Part shown: in pieces, positions 1 through 8,139 of the stretch
Layout of the letters: each line of letters starts with the position of its first letter
Position numbering within the stretch: position 1 is the first letter of the stretch
From: Bacillus sp. FJAT-27445
Lineage (GTDB): Bacteria > Bacillota > Bacilli > Bacillales > Cytobacillaceae
Assembly (NCBI RefSeq): GCF_001510665.1
Contig: NZ_LMTI01000008.1
Coordinates: 36,336-100,335 of the forward strand
Direction of reading: 5' to 3'
Length of the DNA stretch: 64,000 nucleotides
Notes under the pieces: generated by a model
Databases searched by the model: none
Told to the model about the DNA's origin: nothing
The model's input: the letters and a program-made list of their open reading frames with translations, nothing else
Program-made: the position numbers and the translations under genes

Positions 1-265
1 CTAGTTCAGCGGAATGGTCCTGAATACCGGCTAAATCCGCATACCCAATTAACTTCCCATCGCACTCAATTCCCATGCGAACAAAATCTTTCGCCTCATT
101 TTTCACGCAGCGAAGCCACCACCGATATAGCTCCTCCTCATTCCTGTTCATCTCCCATCCATTTGCGAGGCAGAATCCTTCATCCCTGCTCCAGTTCAAT
201 GCAAATTTAAAGTCATCAATGCGTAGTGGCCTGATTTTTACCGATTCGACATTGCTCGTTTCCAT
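1..265 (-). CDS. GNAT-type N-acetyltransferase, 3' end outside the window
   Basis: The first 88 codons of a minus-strand gene are present; the rest lies beyond base 1. The start ATG is preceded by an AGGGGG ribosome binding site. The N-terminus reads METSNVESVKIRPLRIDDF, with an 'IRPLRIDDF' first strand and a later 'GIECDGKLIGYADL' strand pair. This matches the N-terminal half of Gcn5-related acetyltransferases, which transfer acetyl from acetyl-CoA to an amine. The acetyl-CoA binding loop is not in view, so the fold is inferred and the substrate is unknown. Confidence 0.6.
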   Translation of the reverse strand, partial: METSNVESVKIRPLRIDDFKFALNWSRDEGFCLANGWEMNRNEEELYRWWLRCVKNEAKDFVRMGIECDGKLIGYADLAGIQDHSAEL

Positions 266-340
266 CACTAATCCCCCTAAAAAATTATTTATATTTTCAT
301 GGTATCACAGAAAATGGAAATATTATGTCGAATAATAAAC

Positions 341-829
341 CTACAGTTTTAACTTGCTCATCCAGCTTTTTTGAAGCTTACGGATATAGACAATCTGGCC
401 GATGTGATATGCGTTATGTGTTGTTAGATTCGCAATTATTCCCCACCACTTCGCATTTACAGAGAAGCCCGCTACATCGCTTTCCATTTTTTCCACTGTT
501 AATAGATCCTGCCATCGGAGCAGCGAGTCTACTAATTGATTCCTTAAGGAAGCAAACGTGTGGTTGTCAGGAATTTTGAAGCTTTCCTCATTGCTTGAAA
601 GAGGAGGCACAGCGTTTACATTTCCGCTTTGATACCTGATTTGCCATGTTTGATTCCAATAAAGTAAATGCAGCACAATCTCAGCAATACTGAAGCTTCC
701 TTCATCCGGTTTCCAAAAGGCTTGTTCTTCGCTCAAATTTTCCACTGATTGTAAAAAAGGGATATACCAGCTGGGGTCATTCGCATTTGCCAGCAGCTGG
801 TCGGATAATACTTCTTTTGCATGAACCAC
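341..829 (-). CDS. DinB-family putative metalloenzyme (162 aa)
   Basis: A small four-helix-bundle protein of the DinB/YfiT superfamily. Members typically bind a divalent metal through three histidines; some are thiol-dependent transferases. Visible are a helix with 'HLLYWNQTW' in the middle and a C-terminal 'HNAYHIGQI' motif, which would supply the metal-binding histidines. The length of 162 aa is normal for the family. The start is GTG, seven bases after AAGGATG. It stands alone with the same orientation as its neighbours. The family assignment is good; the reaction is unknown. Confidence 0.8.
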   Translation of the reverse strand: MVHAKEVLSDQLLANANDPSWYIPFLQSVENLSEEQAFWKPDEGSFSIAEIVLHLLYWNQTWQIRYQSGNVNAVPPLSSNEESFKIPDNHTFASLRNQLVDSLLRWQDLLTVEKMESDVAGFSVNAKWWGIIANLTTHNAYHIGQIVYIRKLQKSWMSKLKL

Positions 830-919
830 GGTCCCACATCCTTTTTAAATTTTTCTATTAAGGTTATCTATTCGAGATAAAAGGTAAGATTACCTTTCCC
901 TTCTTCCCTAAAGTAAAAA

Positions 920-937
920 GACCGCATTATAGCGGCC
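920..937 (-). terminator. Hairpin followed by U-tract on the minus strand
   Basis: A GACCGC/GCGGCC stem with an ATTATA loop. Read on the minus strand it is followed by TTTTT, as in an intrinsic terminator. No minus-strand gene ends directly here, so it may back up the terminator at 1090. The adjacent stretch at 940-1085 holds two copies of GGCT(A/C)TGTCCGAAT about 35 bp apart and no gene. Confidence 0.4.
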
Positions 938-1089
938 TCTAATTGTATTGTTTCGGACACCGAAGCCGTGAAAGCTTGAGGCTATGTCCGAATCCATACC
1001 TCATTCGGGCCTGGGGCTCTGTCCGAATAGCATTTTGAAAAAAGGTTTTTTCACGGATTAGAAACATCATTTTTTGATCCATACAAAAA

Positions 1090-1119
1090 ATGCGTTCCCA
1101 CTTTATTGTGGAAACGCAT
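1090..1119 (-). terminator. Intrinsic terminator of the marR-FMN reductase pair
   Basis: A 12-bp stem (ATGCGTTCCCAC pairing with GTGGAAACGCAT, one G-U) with a six-base loop. On the minus strand it is followed by six T. It lies 40 bp past the stop of the FMN reductase gene. Confidence 0.75.
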
Positions 1120-1159
1120 CTTAAGGTATTGTCCGTTTTATTTTCAAAAGTCTACATGA

Positions 1160-1702
1160 TTATACCGTTTTAATTAGGTCAATAAACACTTCAACCTTAC
1201 TATCCAGGAAGCCAAGTGTCATTTCATCGACCAATTGGCCTGTTTGGGCATCAAACTTTTGGTTGGCAAAGCCGATGAGTACTTCATTTCCTGCTGGCGG
1301 GAGTTGCTTCGCCTGAAGGCCGGTCAAAATTTCACGCAAATGCATTTGCGCGCGGATGGTTCCAAGTGCTCCCATGGTTACACCCATCGGGAATACAGGC
1401 TTACCGATGAAAACCTTGTCCACACGGGAAGCCCAGTCCAAAGCATTTTTCAAAACACCAGGAATTGACCAGTTGTATTCAGGAGTGATGATGATTACTC
1501 CGTCCGCGTCCGCGATGGATTGTTTAAAATCCTTAACAGACTGTGGCGGATTGTTTTCCTCATCCTGGTCATAATGAGGCAGGGAGCGGATGTCGGCAAT
1601 TTGAATATCCAGCTTATCTTGGTAGCGTTCCTGCATTGTTTTTGCCAGATACATATTTAGCGATTCTTTTCTGATGCTTCCTACTATTGCTACGATTTTC
1701 AT
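1160..1702 (-). CDS. NAD(P)H-dependent FMN/quinone reductase
   Basis: A 180-residue flavodoxin-like NADPH-dependent FMN reductase. It opens with the phosphate-binding loop 'GSIRKES' (about residues 8-14) and has the family signature 'PEYNWSIPGVLKNALDW' (residues 74-90). Such enzymes use NAD(P)H to reduce FMN, quinones or azo dyes in the cytosol. The start ATG overlaps the stop of the upstream MarR gene by four bases, so the two are translationally coupled. A role in quinone or electrophile detoxification under MarR control is inferred from this pairing; the substrate is not evident. Confidence 0.88.
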   Translation of the reverse strand: MKIVAIVGSIRKESLNMYLAKTMQERYQDKLDIQIADIRSLPHYDQDEENNPPQSVKDFKQSIADADGVIIITPEYNWSIPGVLKNALDWASRVDKVFIGKPVFPMGVTMGALGTIRAQMHLREILTGLQAKQLPPAGNEVLIGFANQKFDAQTGQLVDEMTLGFLDSKVEVFIDLIKTV

Positions 1703-2133
1703 GTTGAAGTTCCTCCACTTATGTTTTGAATTATTTTTGTTAACATCTTTTGCAGCTGCAACGTTTGTTCCGCGCTGATCCCATTCATCACGGTCCGGCT
1801 AGCCTCTTCTAAAATGGGTGCCACCAGACATTCAAGCTGCCTTCCTTCGTCCGTTAAGTGAACTTTGAATGTGCGCTTGTCGCAAAGGTCATCCATTCGT
1901 TTGATGTATCCCTTCTTCTCGAGGCTCGCAATCATGCGGGCGATATTGCCTTTGTCCTTTTTCAATTGCAGGGAGAGTTCATACGGTGAAATCCCGTCCT
2001 TTTCCCAAAGCATCATCATGATGAGATTCTGCTCGGGAGCAAGGTTGAACGGCTCCAGCTGCTTCTTGACGTAATTCGCAATCGTCAAATCCGCGTTCCG
2101 GATTAAGAGTCCAATGAGCTTATTTTCGTCCAA
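1699..2133 (-). CDS. MarR-family transcriptional regulator
   Basis: A 144-residue winged-helix regulator. The core 'YELSLQLKKDKGNIARMIASLEKKGYIKR' region gives the recognition helix, followed by the wing 'DDLCDKRTFKVHLTDEG' typical of MarR. The start is TTG, preceded by GGAGG at seven bases. It is the first gene of a two-gene operon with the FMN reductase. A sigma-A promoter and a palindrome overlapping the predicted +1 lie just upstream, so autorepression is likely. A cysteine in the wing (in 'DLCDKR') could make it redox-responsive, but that is speculation. Confidence 0.88.
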   Translation of the reverse strand: MDENKLIGLLIRNADLTIANYVKKQLEPFNLAPEQNLIMMMLWEKDGISPYELSLQLKKDKGNIARMIASLEKKGYIKRMDDLCDKRTFKVHLTDEGRQLECLVAPILEEASRTVMNGISAEQTLQLQKMLTKIIQNISGGTST

Positions 2134-2153
2134 AGGCCCGCCTCCTCAAAAAC

Positions 2154-2167
2154 GTTGATATGTCAAC
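2154..2167. promoter_or_regulatory. Candidate MarR operator
   Basis: GTTGATATGTCAAC has GTTGA/TCAAC arms around a TATG centre. It sits between the -10 box and the TTG start of marR, at the expected transcription start, where a bound repressor would block transcription. Confidence 0.45.
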
Positions 2168-2168
2168 A

Positions 2169-2197
2169 ATAATAGCTGGGTTTTATTACAAGGTCAA
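2169..2197 (-). promoter_or_regulatory. Sigma-A promoter of the marR operon
   Basis: On the minus strand TTGACC (-35) and TATTAT (-10) are separated by 17 bases. The start codon lies about 36 bp downstream of the -10 box. Confidence 0.6.
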
Positions 2198-2221
2198 GCT
2201 TGGGGGCTTGAGGTTTCTCTA

Positions 2222-2450
2222 TTAAAGTAAAGTGGTCCTCAACTCTTCGTTTCTTTCCTTTAAAATGTATTCCTTCCCCACATAATCCCTGCCGCCGCTT
2301 GCTTCAAACCACCGATTGACCCGCTCGATCGCGGTGGCTCCGGACATTCGCTTCTATTTCCAGGTATTTTTCGTAGCTGTCGTACTCCCAGATTGCAAAA
2401 TTTTCACCTATGAATCTGAGTGAAACAGAGGTAATGTCCCCTGCTTAACA
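2222..2450 (-). pseudogene. Frameshifted remnant of an unrecognised gene
   Basis: Two adjacent minus-strand reading frames make one coherent protein end if joined by a frameshift. The first has 'GENFAIWEYDSYEKYLEIEA' and the second 'ERVNRWFEASGGRDYVGKEY', ending at a TAA. The shift falls near the codons for NVRS. An in-frame TAA lies just upstream of the first part, and no start codon or ribosome binding site is visible. I do not recognise the family; it is clearly decayed coding DNA. The rest of the 2134-2639 gap shows no further gene. Confidence 0.55.
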
Positions 2451-2639
2451 ACTCATCCACATCCACACTATTGCTATTTTAACATTTAATAACATATTTC
2501 CTGTATTAATTTGTATAATTGAATTTAATGAATGGTTTATTGTGAGGGGGTAGAAGGCGGAAATCATTGTTGGTGATTGGCCTGTTGTTAATTGTTACGA
2601 AGGAAACTAGAAACGATAATTTTCTTGGGAGAATACAAA

Positions 2640-4001
2640 ATGATAAAAAAAATAGCATTTTGGATAGTTGCGCTCATCCTCTTCTTTGGGTTATCACTGG
2701 TGGTAAACGTTGGGATTGGCAAAATTGTAAAAGAGGTTAAACAGCACTCTTATTCAAAACCTCTTGTTGAAGAGGAGAATGCTCAATCAAAAAAAGTTGG
2801 ACACATCACTTTTAAATATAAAATTAAAAATGACAAAAGCTCAATGGCTATTGATGCCGCTTTAAATTCATTAAGTGAAAATGAAAAACTCTTGATTGAA
2901 CTTTTCGGAAAAAACATCAGCAATCCAGTATCGATAGTTTTAGTAAATGATCTTTCCAAATTACAAGAGTTATTTGGAAATCCCGGAGATGGCCAGGTAG
3001 TTGGATATTATGTTTCTGAAAAAAATTCTATATATATTGCACTTCCAAAGGGTGAAAACGAGCTATACCAATTTAACCAAACCATTGTACACGAATATAC
3101 CCATCATCTGATTAGTAGTACATTAAAAAATAGCGGAGTCCGATTTTCAGACTTGCCTGTTTGGTTTCATGAAGGATTAGCAGAATATGTGGAACGAAAA
3201 AACCAGGGGATCACATACGAGGATATTAAAGAAACGGAAATTGTTAATTTCAAAAAACTAGAAAGCAATAAACAATGGGATCATCACCTCCGTTCGCCTT
3301 ATAATCCATATCTTCAGAGTAGTGTTCTAGTCGGCCTTTTAATCAAAAATGAGGGAGCGACAGCGATCAATAAAATTATTGAAGGCTGCAAGGAAGACGA
3401 TTTTCGGGTTGCTTTTGAAAAAGCGGCTGGCCAATCATTCTCTTCATATGAATCCGAAACAATAAAGACAATAAAAGAATTTCCATTAAGAATTACCAGT
3501 GTGCGAGGGGAACTATATCTAAAAAAAAATCCCCATAAAGCTTTAGAAACAGCGATAGAACTCAACGACATAATTCCAAATGTTAATGAGATAATGCTAT
3601 TAATCGCACATATTTATTCCGAATTAGGGGATTACGAAGAATCTCTCAATTATTATGAACAGACTGTAACATTATTTCCTAACAGCTCTTATTATCAGCA
3701 ATTATCTCGGGCTTATTTATTTTCAGACTTAGATAAAGCAATTGAAGCAGCTGAAAACTCTGTAAAAATGGCAAATAATGAAGATGTACGTTTTTATCAG
3801 GATTACCTAGAAGAGTTAAGCAACTTGCACGCATTGGTTAATAATGGCCATCCACTAATAGGTTTCCTGCATTTCTTACGCAATGATAGCTTATTAACCG
3901 AAAGGTACAAAGATGATCTAATAACAATTGTCTTAGAAAAATACCCTAATGTATTCCAGGGAAGGGAAGATCTTGTTTCCCTAAAACAAAACCTTCAATA
4001 A
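2640..4001 (+). CDS. Membrane-anchored gluzincin peptidase (peptidase MA-like) with TPR-like tail
   Basis: A 453-residue protein starting at ATG with GGGAG eight bases upstream. An N-terminal membrane segment (about residues 5-27) anchors it, with the rest probably outside. The zinc site is clear: HEYTHH (H151, E152, H155) and a downstream 'WFHEGLAEY' whose E178 is the expected third ligand, as in the peptidase MA clan. The C-terminal 150 residues contain helical pairs such as 'YSELGDYEESLNYYEQTVTLFP', typical of tetratricopeptide repeats. A proteolytic role at the cell surface is inferred; the substrate is unknown. It is monocistronic, followed by a terminator. Confidence 0.8.
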   Translation: MIKKIAFWIVALILFFGLSLVVNVGIGKIVKEVKQHSYSKPLVEEENAQSKKVGHITFKYKIKNDKSSMAIDAALNSLSENEKLLIELFGKNISNPVSIVLVNDLSKLQELFGNPGDGQVVGYYVSEKNSIYIALPKGENELYQFNQTIVHEYTHHLISSTLKNSGVRFSDLPVWFHEGLAEYVERKNQGITYEDIKETEIVNFKKLESNKQWDHHLRSPYNPYLQSSVLVGLLIKNEGATAINKIIEGCKEDDFRVAFEKAAGQSFSSYESETIKTIKEFPLRITSVRGELYLKKNPHKALETAIELNDIIPNVNEIMLLIAHIYSELGDYEESLNYYEQTVTLFPNSSYYQQLSRAYLFSDLDKAIEAAENSVKMANNEDVRFYQDYLEELSNLHALVNNGHPLIGFLHFLRNDSLLTERYKDDLITIVLEKYPNVFQGREDLVSLKQNLQ

Positions 4002-4057
4002 CTTTAGTAGATAGGGGCTTAGAGTCGATACATATTCTTGTAAGGTGGTATGAAAGT

Positions 4058-4084
4058 TGCTCAGAGGTTATTAACCTCTGAGCA
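4058..4084 (+). terminator. Terminator after the peptidase gene
   Basis: A perfect stem TGCTCAGAGGT/ACCTCTGAGCA with a short loop, followed by CTTTTCC. It lies 57 bp past the peptidase stop codon. Confidence 0.7.
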
Positions 4085-4115
4085 CTTTTCCATATATAGC
4101 TTACCTTTTCACCAT

Positions 4116-4220
4116 TCAGAAGAGGGTGGCCCTAATTGTAAAGTCAAATAAGGAGAAATCAAGTGGATGAACTTCCCCGCCATTCCCGCAAATTGTTCCA
4201 TCTCGGTCTATAAGAACCAT
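4116..4220 (-). pseudogene. N-terminal fragment of a HAD-family phosphatase
   Basis: A 34-codon minus-strand frame starts with ATG and begins 'MVLIDRDGTICGNGGEVHP', then '..DFSLFDFTI', and stops early. The DxDGT motif at the very N-terminus followed by an 'HP.DF..FDF' stretch is the start of HAD-superfamily (histidinol-phosphatase-like) proteins, normally about 150-180 aa. Only the first fifth remains and no ribosome binding site is seen. It is therefore a relic, not a working gene. Confidence 0.5.
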
Positions 4221-4286
4221 CTAATCGATACTAAAAGCTGAATACCTTTAGGATAAGAGAACGCCAAAAAATTTTAAGCAATAAGT

Positions 4287-4772
4287 TCACTTCTCAGGCT
4301 CAATCGGCTTGTTTCCTACAACCAGCATCTCATAGAGTTCATTAAATATGTCCGTATTGTTCTTTGTAAATTTATATGTGTTTGCGTCGACTTTGAGATA
4401 TCCTTTATCATTTACCTCTACTATTACCATATTGTTGTTGAAATTTTCTCCGTAAACCACGGCCATCATTATATAATTCCCATCATTTGCAATGTTTCTA
4501 CTTCCTGGAATTCTGGTATATCCACTTTTAGAGAAAACTTCAATAAATCGCTCAACTTTAGATGAATCCTTGAACTCTATATTGTAATAATTCATATGAT
4601 TATTTCCCTTATAAGCAATGAGGTGAATTTCATACACATCATCCCTTCCAACAAGAACATCCTCTGCTTGAATCGGACATTTGTAATACCATATAATGCT
4701 GGAAAATAAAATCACTAATCCTGCAACACAAACAATTAAATAGTTCTTTTTAGTTTCTTCATTCGCTTTCAT
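4287..4772 (-). CDS. Hypothetical membrane-anchored protein (161 aa)
   Basis: One N-terminal membrane segment (about residues 10-28, 'LIVCVAGLVILFSSIIWYY') is followed by a roughly 130-residue soluble domain, probably extracytoplasmic. I do not recognise the domain. Its start codon overlaps the stop of the upstream small membrane gene by four bases, so the two are probably translated together and may act together at the membrane. No terminator is obvious just downstream. Confidence 0.6.
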   Translation of the reverse strand: MKANEETKKNYLIVCVAGLVILFSSIIWYYKCPIQAEDVLVGRDDVYEIHLIAYKGNNHMNYYNIEFKDSSKVERFIEVFSKSGYTRIPGSRNIANDGNYIMMAVVYGENFNNNMVIVEVNDKGYLKVDANTYKFTKNNTDIFNELYEMLVVGNKPIEPEK

Positions 4773-4966
4773 TTTACCCTCCGCTTTACTAATAGAACTA
4801 AAGTGATAAATAAAAAGAAAACTGTTCCAATGAATCCCATAATAGCAAATGAAGTACCTTCGTCCATCTCACTTGGAGACGCCATATAATTACCTAAAAG
4901 CCAGGTGATTAAGCTTGTAACTAATAACAGTGTCGAAATGAATACCAGTTTATTTCCTTTAATCAC
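4769..4966 (-). CDS. Small two-pass membrane protein (65 aa)
   Basis: Two hydrophobic segments (about residues 8-28 and 41-61) joined by a short acidic loop, ending in basic residues 'KRRVK', which suggests a cytoplasmic C-terminus. The start ATG follows GGGGGGAG. It is the upstream partner of the membrane-anchored gene that overlaps its stop. No function is recognisable. Confidence 0.6.
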   Translation of the reverse strand: MIKGNKLVFISTLLLVTSLITWLLGNYMASPSEMDEGTSFAIMGFIGTVFFLFITLVLLVKRRVK

Positions 4967-5080
4967 AATTCTCCCCCCAATTATATAAATGACAGCTAGT
5001 TAATATATATTCATTGGTTGTCGTTGTTCCTGTCCGAACCAAGTAGATTCTTCCCTGAAATGCGATTTTTACATAGATAT

Positions 5081-6127
5081 TCAACTGAGTTTCACACTAT
5101 AATACCTTAATGCCTTGGTTGTGCCCCGAACTTCAAATATGCCTGCAGCGATTAAATGCCTTAGCCTGTATTCCAAATAAGAATCACCAACATATTGCTC
5201 GATTTGGCCGATTGCCTCTCCAATAATCCTCGCAGCCATTAAGAAATCCTTATTTTTTTGTTTCTTATGTAGCCGCTTGGCTATATCAATTAAATTTTGG
5301 TCAAAATAGTCTTCCTCAATGTTGCGCACTTTGCCCGCATCCCAAATTCTTAGGACAGCGTTCCCGGCAGATATCTCCACCCATTCACTCTCGAGTTTAA
5401 GTCGGTCTTCCCGTGTAAGTGGAATCCTGTTTCTATTTTCCTCAAAAATAAACCACAATTTTTCAGGATGAAGTTCTCCGGTATGTAAAGGGTGGTATTG
5501 TATTTCCGCAGTGTTGAACTTTTCCTTAAAGCTTGCAGTAGTGTTAAATACTGAAACATCATTCTTTTTCCCGCTTAACAGATGCATGGCGAAGCTGGCG
5601 GCCGTTTGTTCGTGCGCGTTTTCTCCACACCAAATATGAATGGGAATATTTTCAGGTATGGCAATAACTGTTTCAATTGCGGTTTTCATCTTTACTTTAT
5701 ATTCATCGAGATAGTCCTCGTCGTAATGGATATGATTTTTTATCCACTCATGCCTATGGCCTAGACCGGCCTCCTCATCTAGCCTAGACAATGGCCCAAT
5801 GGCAAAAAGGTCCGGAAACCCGATAACTTGTTCCTTCTCAGCCAACCCTTCAGTTTTCAGCACATGCTTTAGCATGTGGAGAGTTGTTTCGCCAAACACA
5901 ATATGAATGATAGATGGATTTTGGATGCCCCCGATGTTAGGTTGGCCAGCATTATTTTTCATAAAATCACTATATATCTCTCTTATATCCTTACTTAATT
6001 GTACATCTGAGGTTCCTGTTTCCTCCGCCATTTCAATTCTCAATAAAATGAGGAATAAAAGTGATTTCGCCTCTTCTTCGCTGCAATTGTTTACTAATCT
6101 TTTCAATTCGTTGATCAAACCAGCCAC
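5081..6127 (-). CDS. DUF1835/DUF3658 domain protein (348 aa)
   Basis: The central part, from 'IHIVFGETTLHMLKHVL' (about residue 74) through 'IGPLSRLDE' and 'PIHIWCGENAHEQTAASFA', is the DUF1835 pattern. The C-terminal third, with 'RLHKKQ' and 'YLEYRLRHLI', fits the DUF3658 domain that usually accompanies it. The first 70 residues form a helical extension. The function of the family is unknown. The gene is monocistronic; the start ATG follows GGGAG. Confidence 0.75.
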   Translation of the reverse strand: MAGLINELKRLVNNCSEEEAKSLLFLILLRIEMAEETGTSDVQLSKDIREIYSDFMKNNAGQPNIGGIQNPSIIHIVFGETTLHMLKHVLKTEGLAEKEQVIGFPDLFAIGPLSRLDEEAGLGHRHEWIKNHIHYDEDYLDEYKVKMKTAIETVIAIPENIPIHIWCGENAHEQTAASFAMHLLSGKKNDVSVFNTTASFKEKFNTAEIQYHPLHTGELHPEKLWFIFEENRNRIPLTREDRLKLESEWVEISAGNAVLRIWDAGKVRNIEEDYFDQNLIDIAKRLHKKQKNKDFLMAARIIGEAIGQIEQYVGDSYLEYRLRHLIAAGIFEVRGTTKALRYYSVKLS

Positions 6128-6180
6128 TCCCTCTTCAGCAGAAGCTAATTACTCCATAACCAAATATTACCACAAAGAGA

Positions 6181-6211
6181 AAAGCGCTTGGAGTTTTTAT
6201 CCAAGCGCTTT
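6181..6211 (-). terminator. Terminator of the NUDIX gene
   Basis: A 12-bp inverted repeat AAAGCGCTTGGA/TCCAAGCGCTTT directly downstream of the minus-strand NUDIX stop, with a short T-rich tail on that strand (T-rich on the plus strand too). Confidence 0.65.
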
Positions 6212-6220
6212 TTAAAAAAA

Positions 6221-6703
6221 TTAAATCGTCCTATTTAATTTCACAACAAAATCCGGCCTGGTTACATATTCCATGTACTTTGTTTTCCCGTCGAAATCCA
6301 AATATGCCTGGTAGCGGGCACGGATTGGAGGCGTCTCAATATAATCAAGGACATTTTCTCTTGGAACCCATTTGCTGTCAGTCGTTTCCTCCGAAGTCGC
6401 CAATTCTCCGCCAATGGGTTTGCAAACAAAATCAAACATGACCTTAGTCGGCACATCCGTTACACCGTCGTACCATTTATAAATGGCTGTGTTCGAATAC
6501 ACTCCAATTAAATAGGAAACCTCCACGTCGATGCCGCTTTCTTCTTTGACCTCCCTGCACAAGGCATCGATCAGGTTTTCCCCTACTTCCACCTGCCCAC
6601 CGGGAAAAACCCATCCTTGATTATGTGTTTTTACTAAAAGGATTTCACCGTGTTCGTTTTCCACAATTCCGCCAGTAGCCGCGATGTGTGTTGGCATTGC
6701 CAT
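6221..6703 (-). CDS. NUDIX hydrolase (160 aa)
   Basis: A cytosolic hydrolase of nucleoside-diphosphate-linked compounds. The Nudix box runs from about G36 to I58, with the catalytic R50-E51 and E54-E55 all present (REVKEESG). The length is typical for a single-domain NUDIX protein. The start ATG follows a GGGGGG tract. It stands alone and has its own terminator. Substrate specificity cannot be read from the sequence; house-cleaning of oxidised or non-canonical nucleotides is one possibility. Confidence 0.85.
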   Translation of the reverse strand: MAMPTHIAATGGIVENEHGEILLVKTHNQGWVFPGGQVEVGENLIDALCREVKEESGIDVEVSYLIGVYSNTAIYKWYDGVTDVPTKVMFDFVCKPIGGELATSEETTDSKWVPRENVLDYIETPPIRARYQAYLDFDGKTKYMEYVTRPDFVVKLNRTI

Positions 6704-6841
6704 ATTTTCTCCCCCCCTTCTCCTTTAGTTTCAATTTACCATGCAACTGAATAAAATCCAATAAAACCCAAATCGTTTTTATTTCCATGCAGGGACTTTA
6801 AGTGTAGAAGGTGGAATTAATTTTTGAGTATTTAGTCTCAC

Positions 6842-6870
6842 TTGCAATTACTTCCGATTGCTGTTATGAT
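6842..6870 (+). promoter_or_regulatory. Sigma-A promoter of the cold-shock gene
   Basis: TTGCAA and TATGAT with exactly 17 bases between. It lies about 120 bp before the start codon, which gives the long 5' leader usual for cold-shock mRNAs. Confidence 0.65.
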
Positions 6871-6991
6871 AAAGAAGAATTATTTTTGTTCGGTGTAAAA
6901 GATTGTATAAAGTCTCGACTTTTCGTCTTGAAATCCACTTTGGGCAAGGATAGTAATACATTGTGCGCTAACGCACTAGGAGGCAACAAAA

Positions 6992-7192
6992 ATGGAACAA
7001 GGTACAGTTAAATGGTTTAATGCAGAAAAAGGTTTTGGATTTATCGAACGCGAAAACGGTGACGATGTATTCGTACACTTCTCTGCTATCCAAAGTGAAG
7101 GCTTCAAGTCTTTAGACGAAGGCCAAAAAGTAACTTTCGACGTTGAGCAAGGCGCTCGTGGAGCTCAAGCTGCTAACGTTCAAAAAGCATAA
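6992..7192 (+). CDS. csp: Cold-shock protein of the CspA/CspB family
   Basis: A 66-residue OB-fold protein that binds single-stranded RNA and DNA and helps translation at low temperature. RNP1 (KGFGFI, residues 13-18) and RNP2 (VFVHF, residues 26-30) are intact, as is the conserved N-terminal '[16 protein letters not shown]' stretch. The ATG follows AGGAGG. The roughly 120-nt leader between promoter and start is likely to carry the thermosensitive fold typical of csp mRNAs. A strong terminator follows. Which csp paralogue it is cannot be decided from sequence alone. Confidence 0.96.
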   Translation: MEQGTVKWFNAEKGFGFIERENGDDVFVHFSAIQSEGFKSLDEGQKVTFDVEQGARGAQAANVQKA

Positions 7193-7206
7193 TTTAAAAA
7201 ATGGAA

Positions 7207-7236
7207 AACAGGCTCTGTATAGGGCCTGTTTTTTTT
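7207..7236 (+). terminator. Terminator of the cold-shock gene
   Basis: AACAGGC..GCCTGTT stem followed by eight T, starting 14 bp after the stop codon. Confidence 0.85.
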
Positions 7237-7266
7237 ATGTTTCTTACTAATTTACTCAATAAAAAA

Positions 7267-7289
7267 CCCTACTCAACGTTCGAGTAGGG
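7267..7289 (-). terminator. Terminator of the lipoprotein gene
   Basis: A perfect 8-bp stem CCCTACTC/GAGTAGGG. On the minus strand it is followed by six T. It lies about 90 bp past the stop of the lipoprotein gene. Confidence 0.75.
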
Positions 7290-7380
7290 AGATGGAGCCG
7301 GTAATGTTAAAAAATTTAAAGCTTAAAAGGTTGTTTACATTATAACATACAGATTGGCACTGTGCGATTTTATACAATAA

Positions 7381-7905
7381 TTATTTTTTCGAAACTATAA
7401 AAGGTTCCGTCCTTAAAACTTCTTTTCCATCCTCCAAGACAATAACCCTTATTTCCTCTGCATTTGAAATAACTCTTAACGGATTCTTCATCGAAACAAA
7501 CAGTTCTCCTTGCTCATTTGGTTGAAATAAAGTTTCTCCTACCATAGAACCAAACCGGATTTCTACATTCTCTTTTGGCCCAAAAACAACTCCTTGGTTA
7601 GAATCTCCCTTAAGTAAAATTTCATAGTTCCCAGATGGTTTTAACTCTTTTGCTAATACAATTACGTCAATCATTCCATCTATAATCTTACCACCCTCGG
7701 AAAGTTCGTCTTCAGAAAAGTTGTGTATAATCGTACCATTATCGAAAAAGGGGGTCTCAAATACAATAGTTGCTCTACCTGAGCCTTTTTCAAAAGGTAT
7801 ATCTTCTGCCTTAAAAACCTCTACTTCTATAACATTGCCTTTATTTGAACAACCAGTTAATACCATCCCCATCCCTAATAAAATAATAATGATCCAACGC
7901 ATCAA
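7381..7905 (-). CDS. Hypothetical lipoprotein (174 aa)
   Basis: The N-terminus is a lipoprotein signal peptide: a hydrophobic core 'IIIILLGMGMVL' and lipobox LTGC, so the mature protein would start at the lipidated Cys19 and sit on the outer face of the membrane. The remainder is beta-rich, with no motif I recognise. The start ATG follows AGGGGGAG. It is monocistronic with its own terminator. Confidence 0.7.
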   Translation of the reverse strand: MMRWIIIILLGMGMVLTGCSNKGNVIEVEVFKAEDIPFEKGSGRATIVFETPFFDNGTIIHNFSEDELSEGGKIIDGMIDVIVLAKELKPSGNYEILLKGDSNQGVVFGPKENVEIRFGSMVGETLFQPNEQGELFVSMKNPLRVISNAEEIRVIVLEDGKEVLRTEPFIVSKK

Positions 7906-8099
7906 ACTCCCCCTTAATAAGAATGCTTATTATTCTTTATTCTTCAGTATCATTAGACTTCCTTCTGGATTATCTACAGAAGGACCATTAAGTTTAAGGA
8001 GTTATAATTGAATCATTAATTTAAAGCAAACTGGCTTTCCTGGTGTTTGATCACTGTAAGTCATTTAAACTAGCTGAAATAAATTAAAGGGAAGAGAAA

Positions 8100-8118
8100 C
8101 AGGACCATAATGGCCCTG
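8100..8118 (-). terminator. Short terminator-like hairpin
   Basis: CAGGACCA/TGGCCCTG (one G-U pair), followed on the minus strand by TTTCTCTT. It lies 22 bp past the stop of the YcxB-like gene. Confidence 0.5.
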
Positions 8119-8139
8119 ATATAGGTTCATTTTCACACC

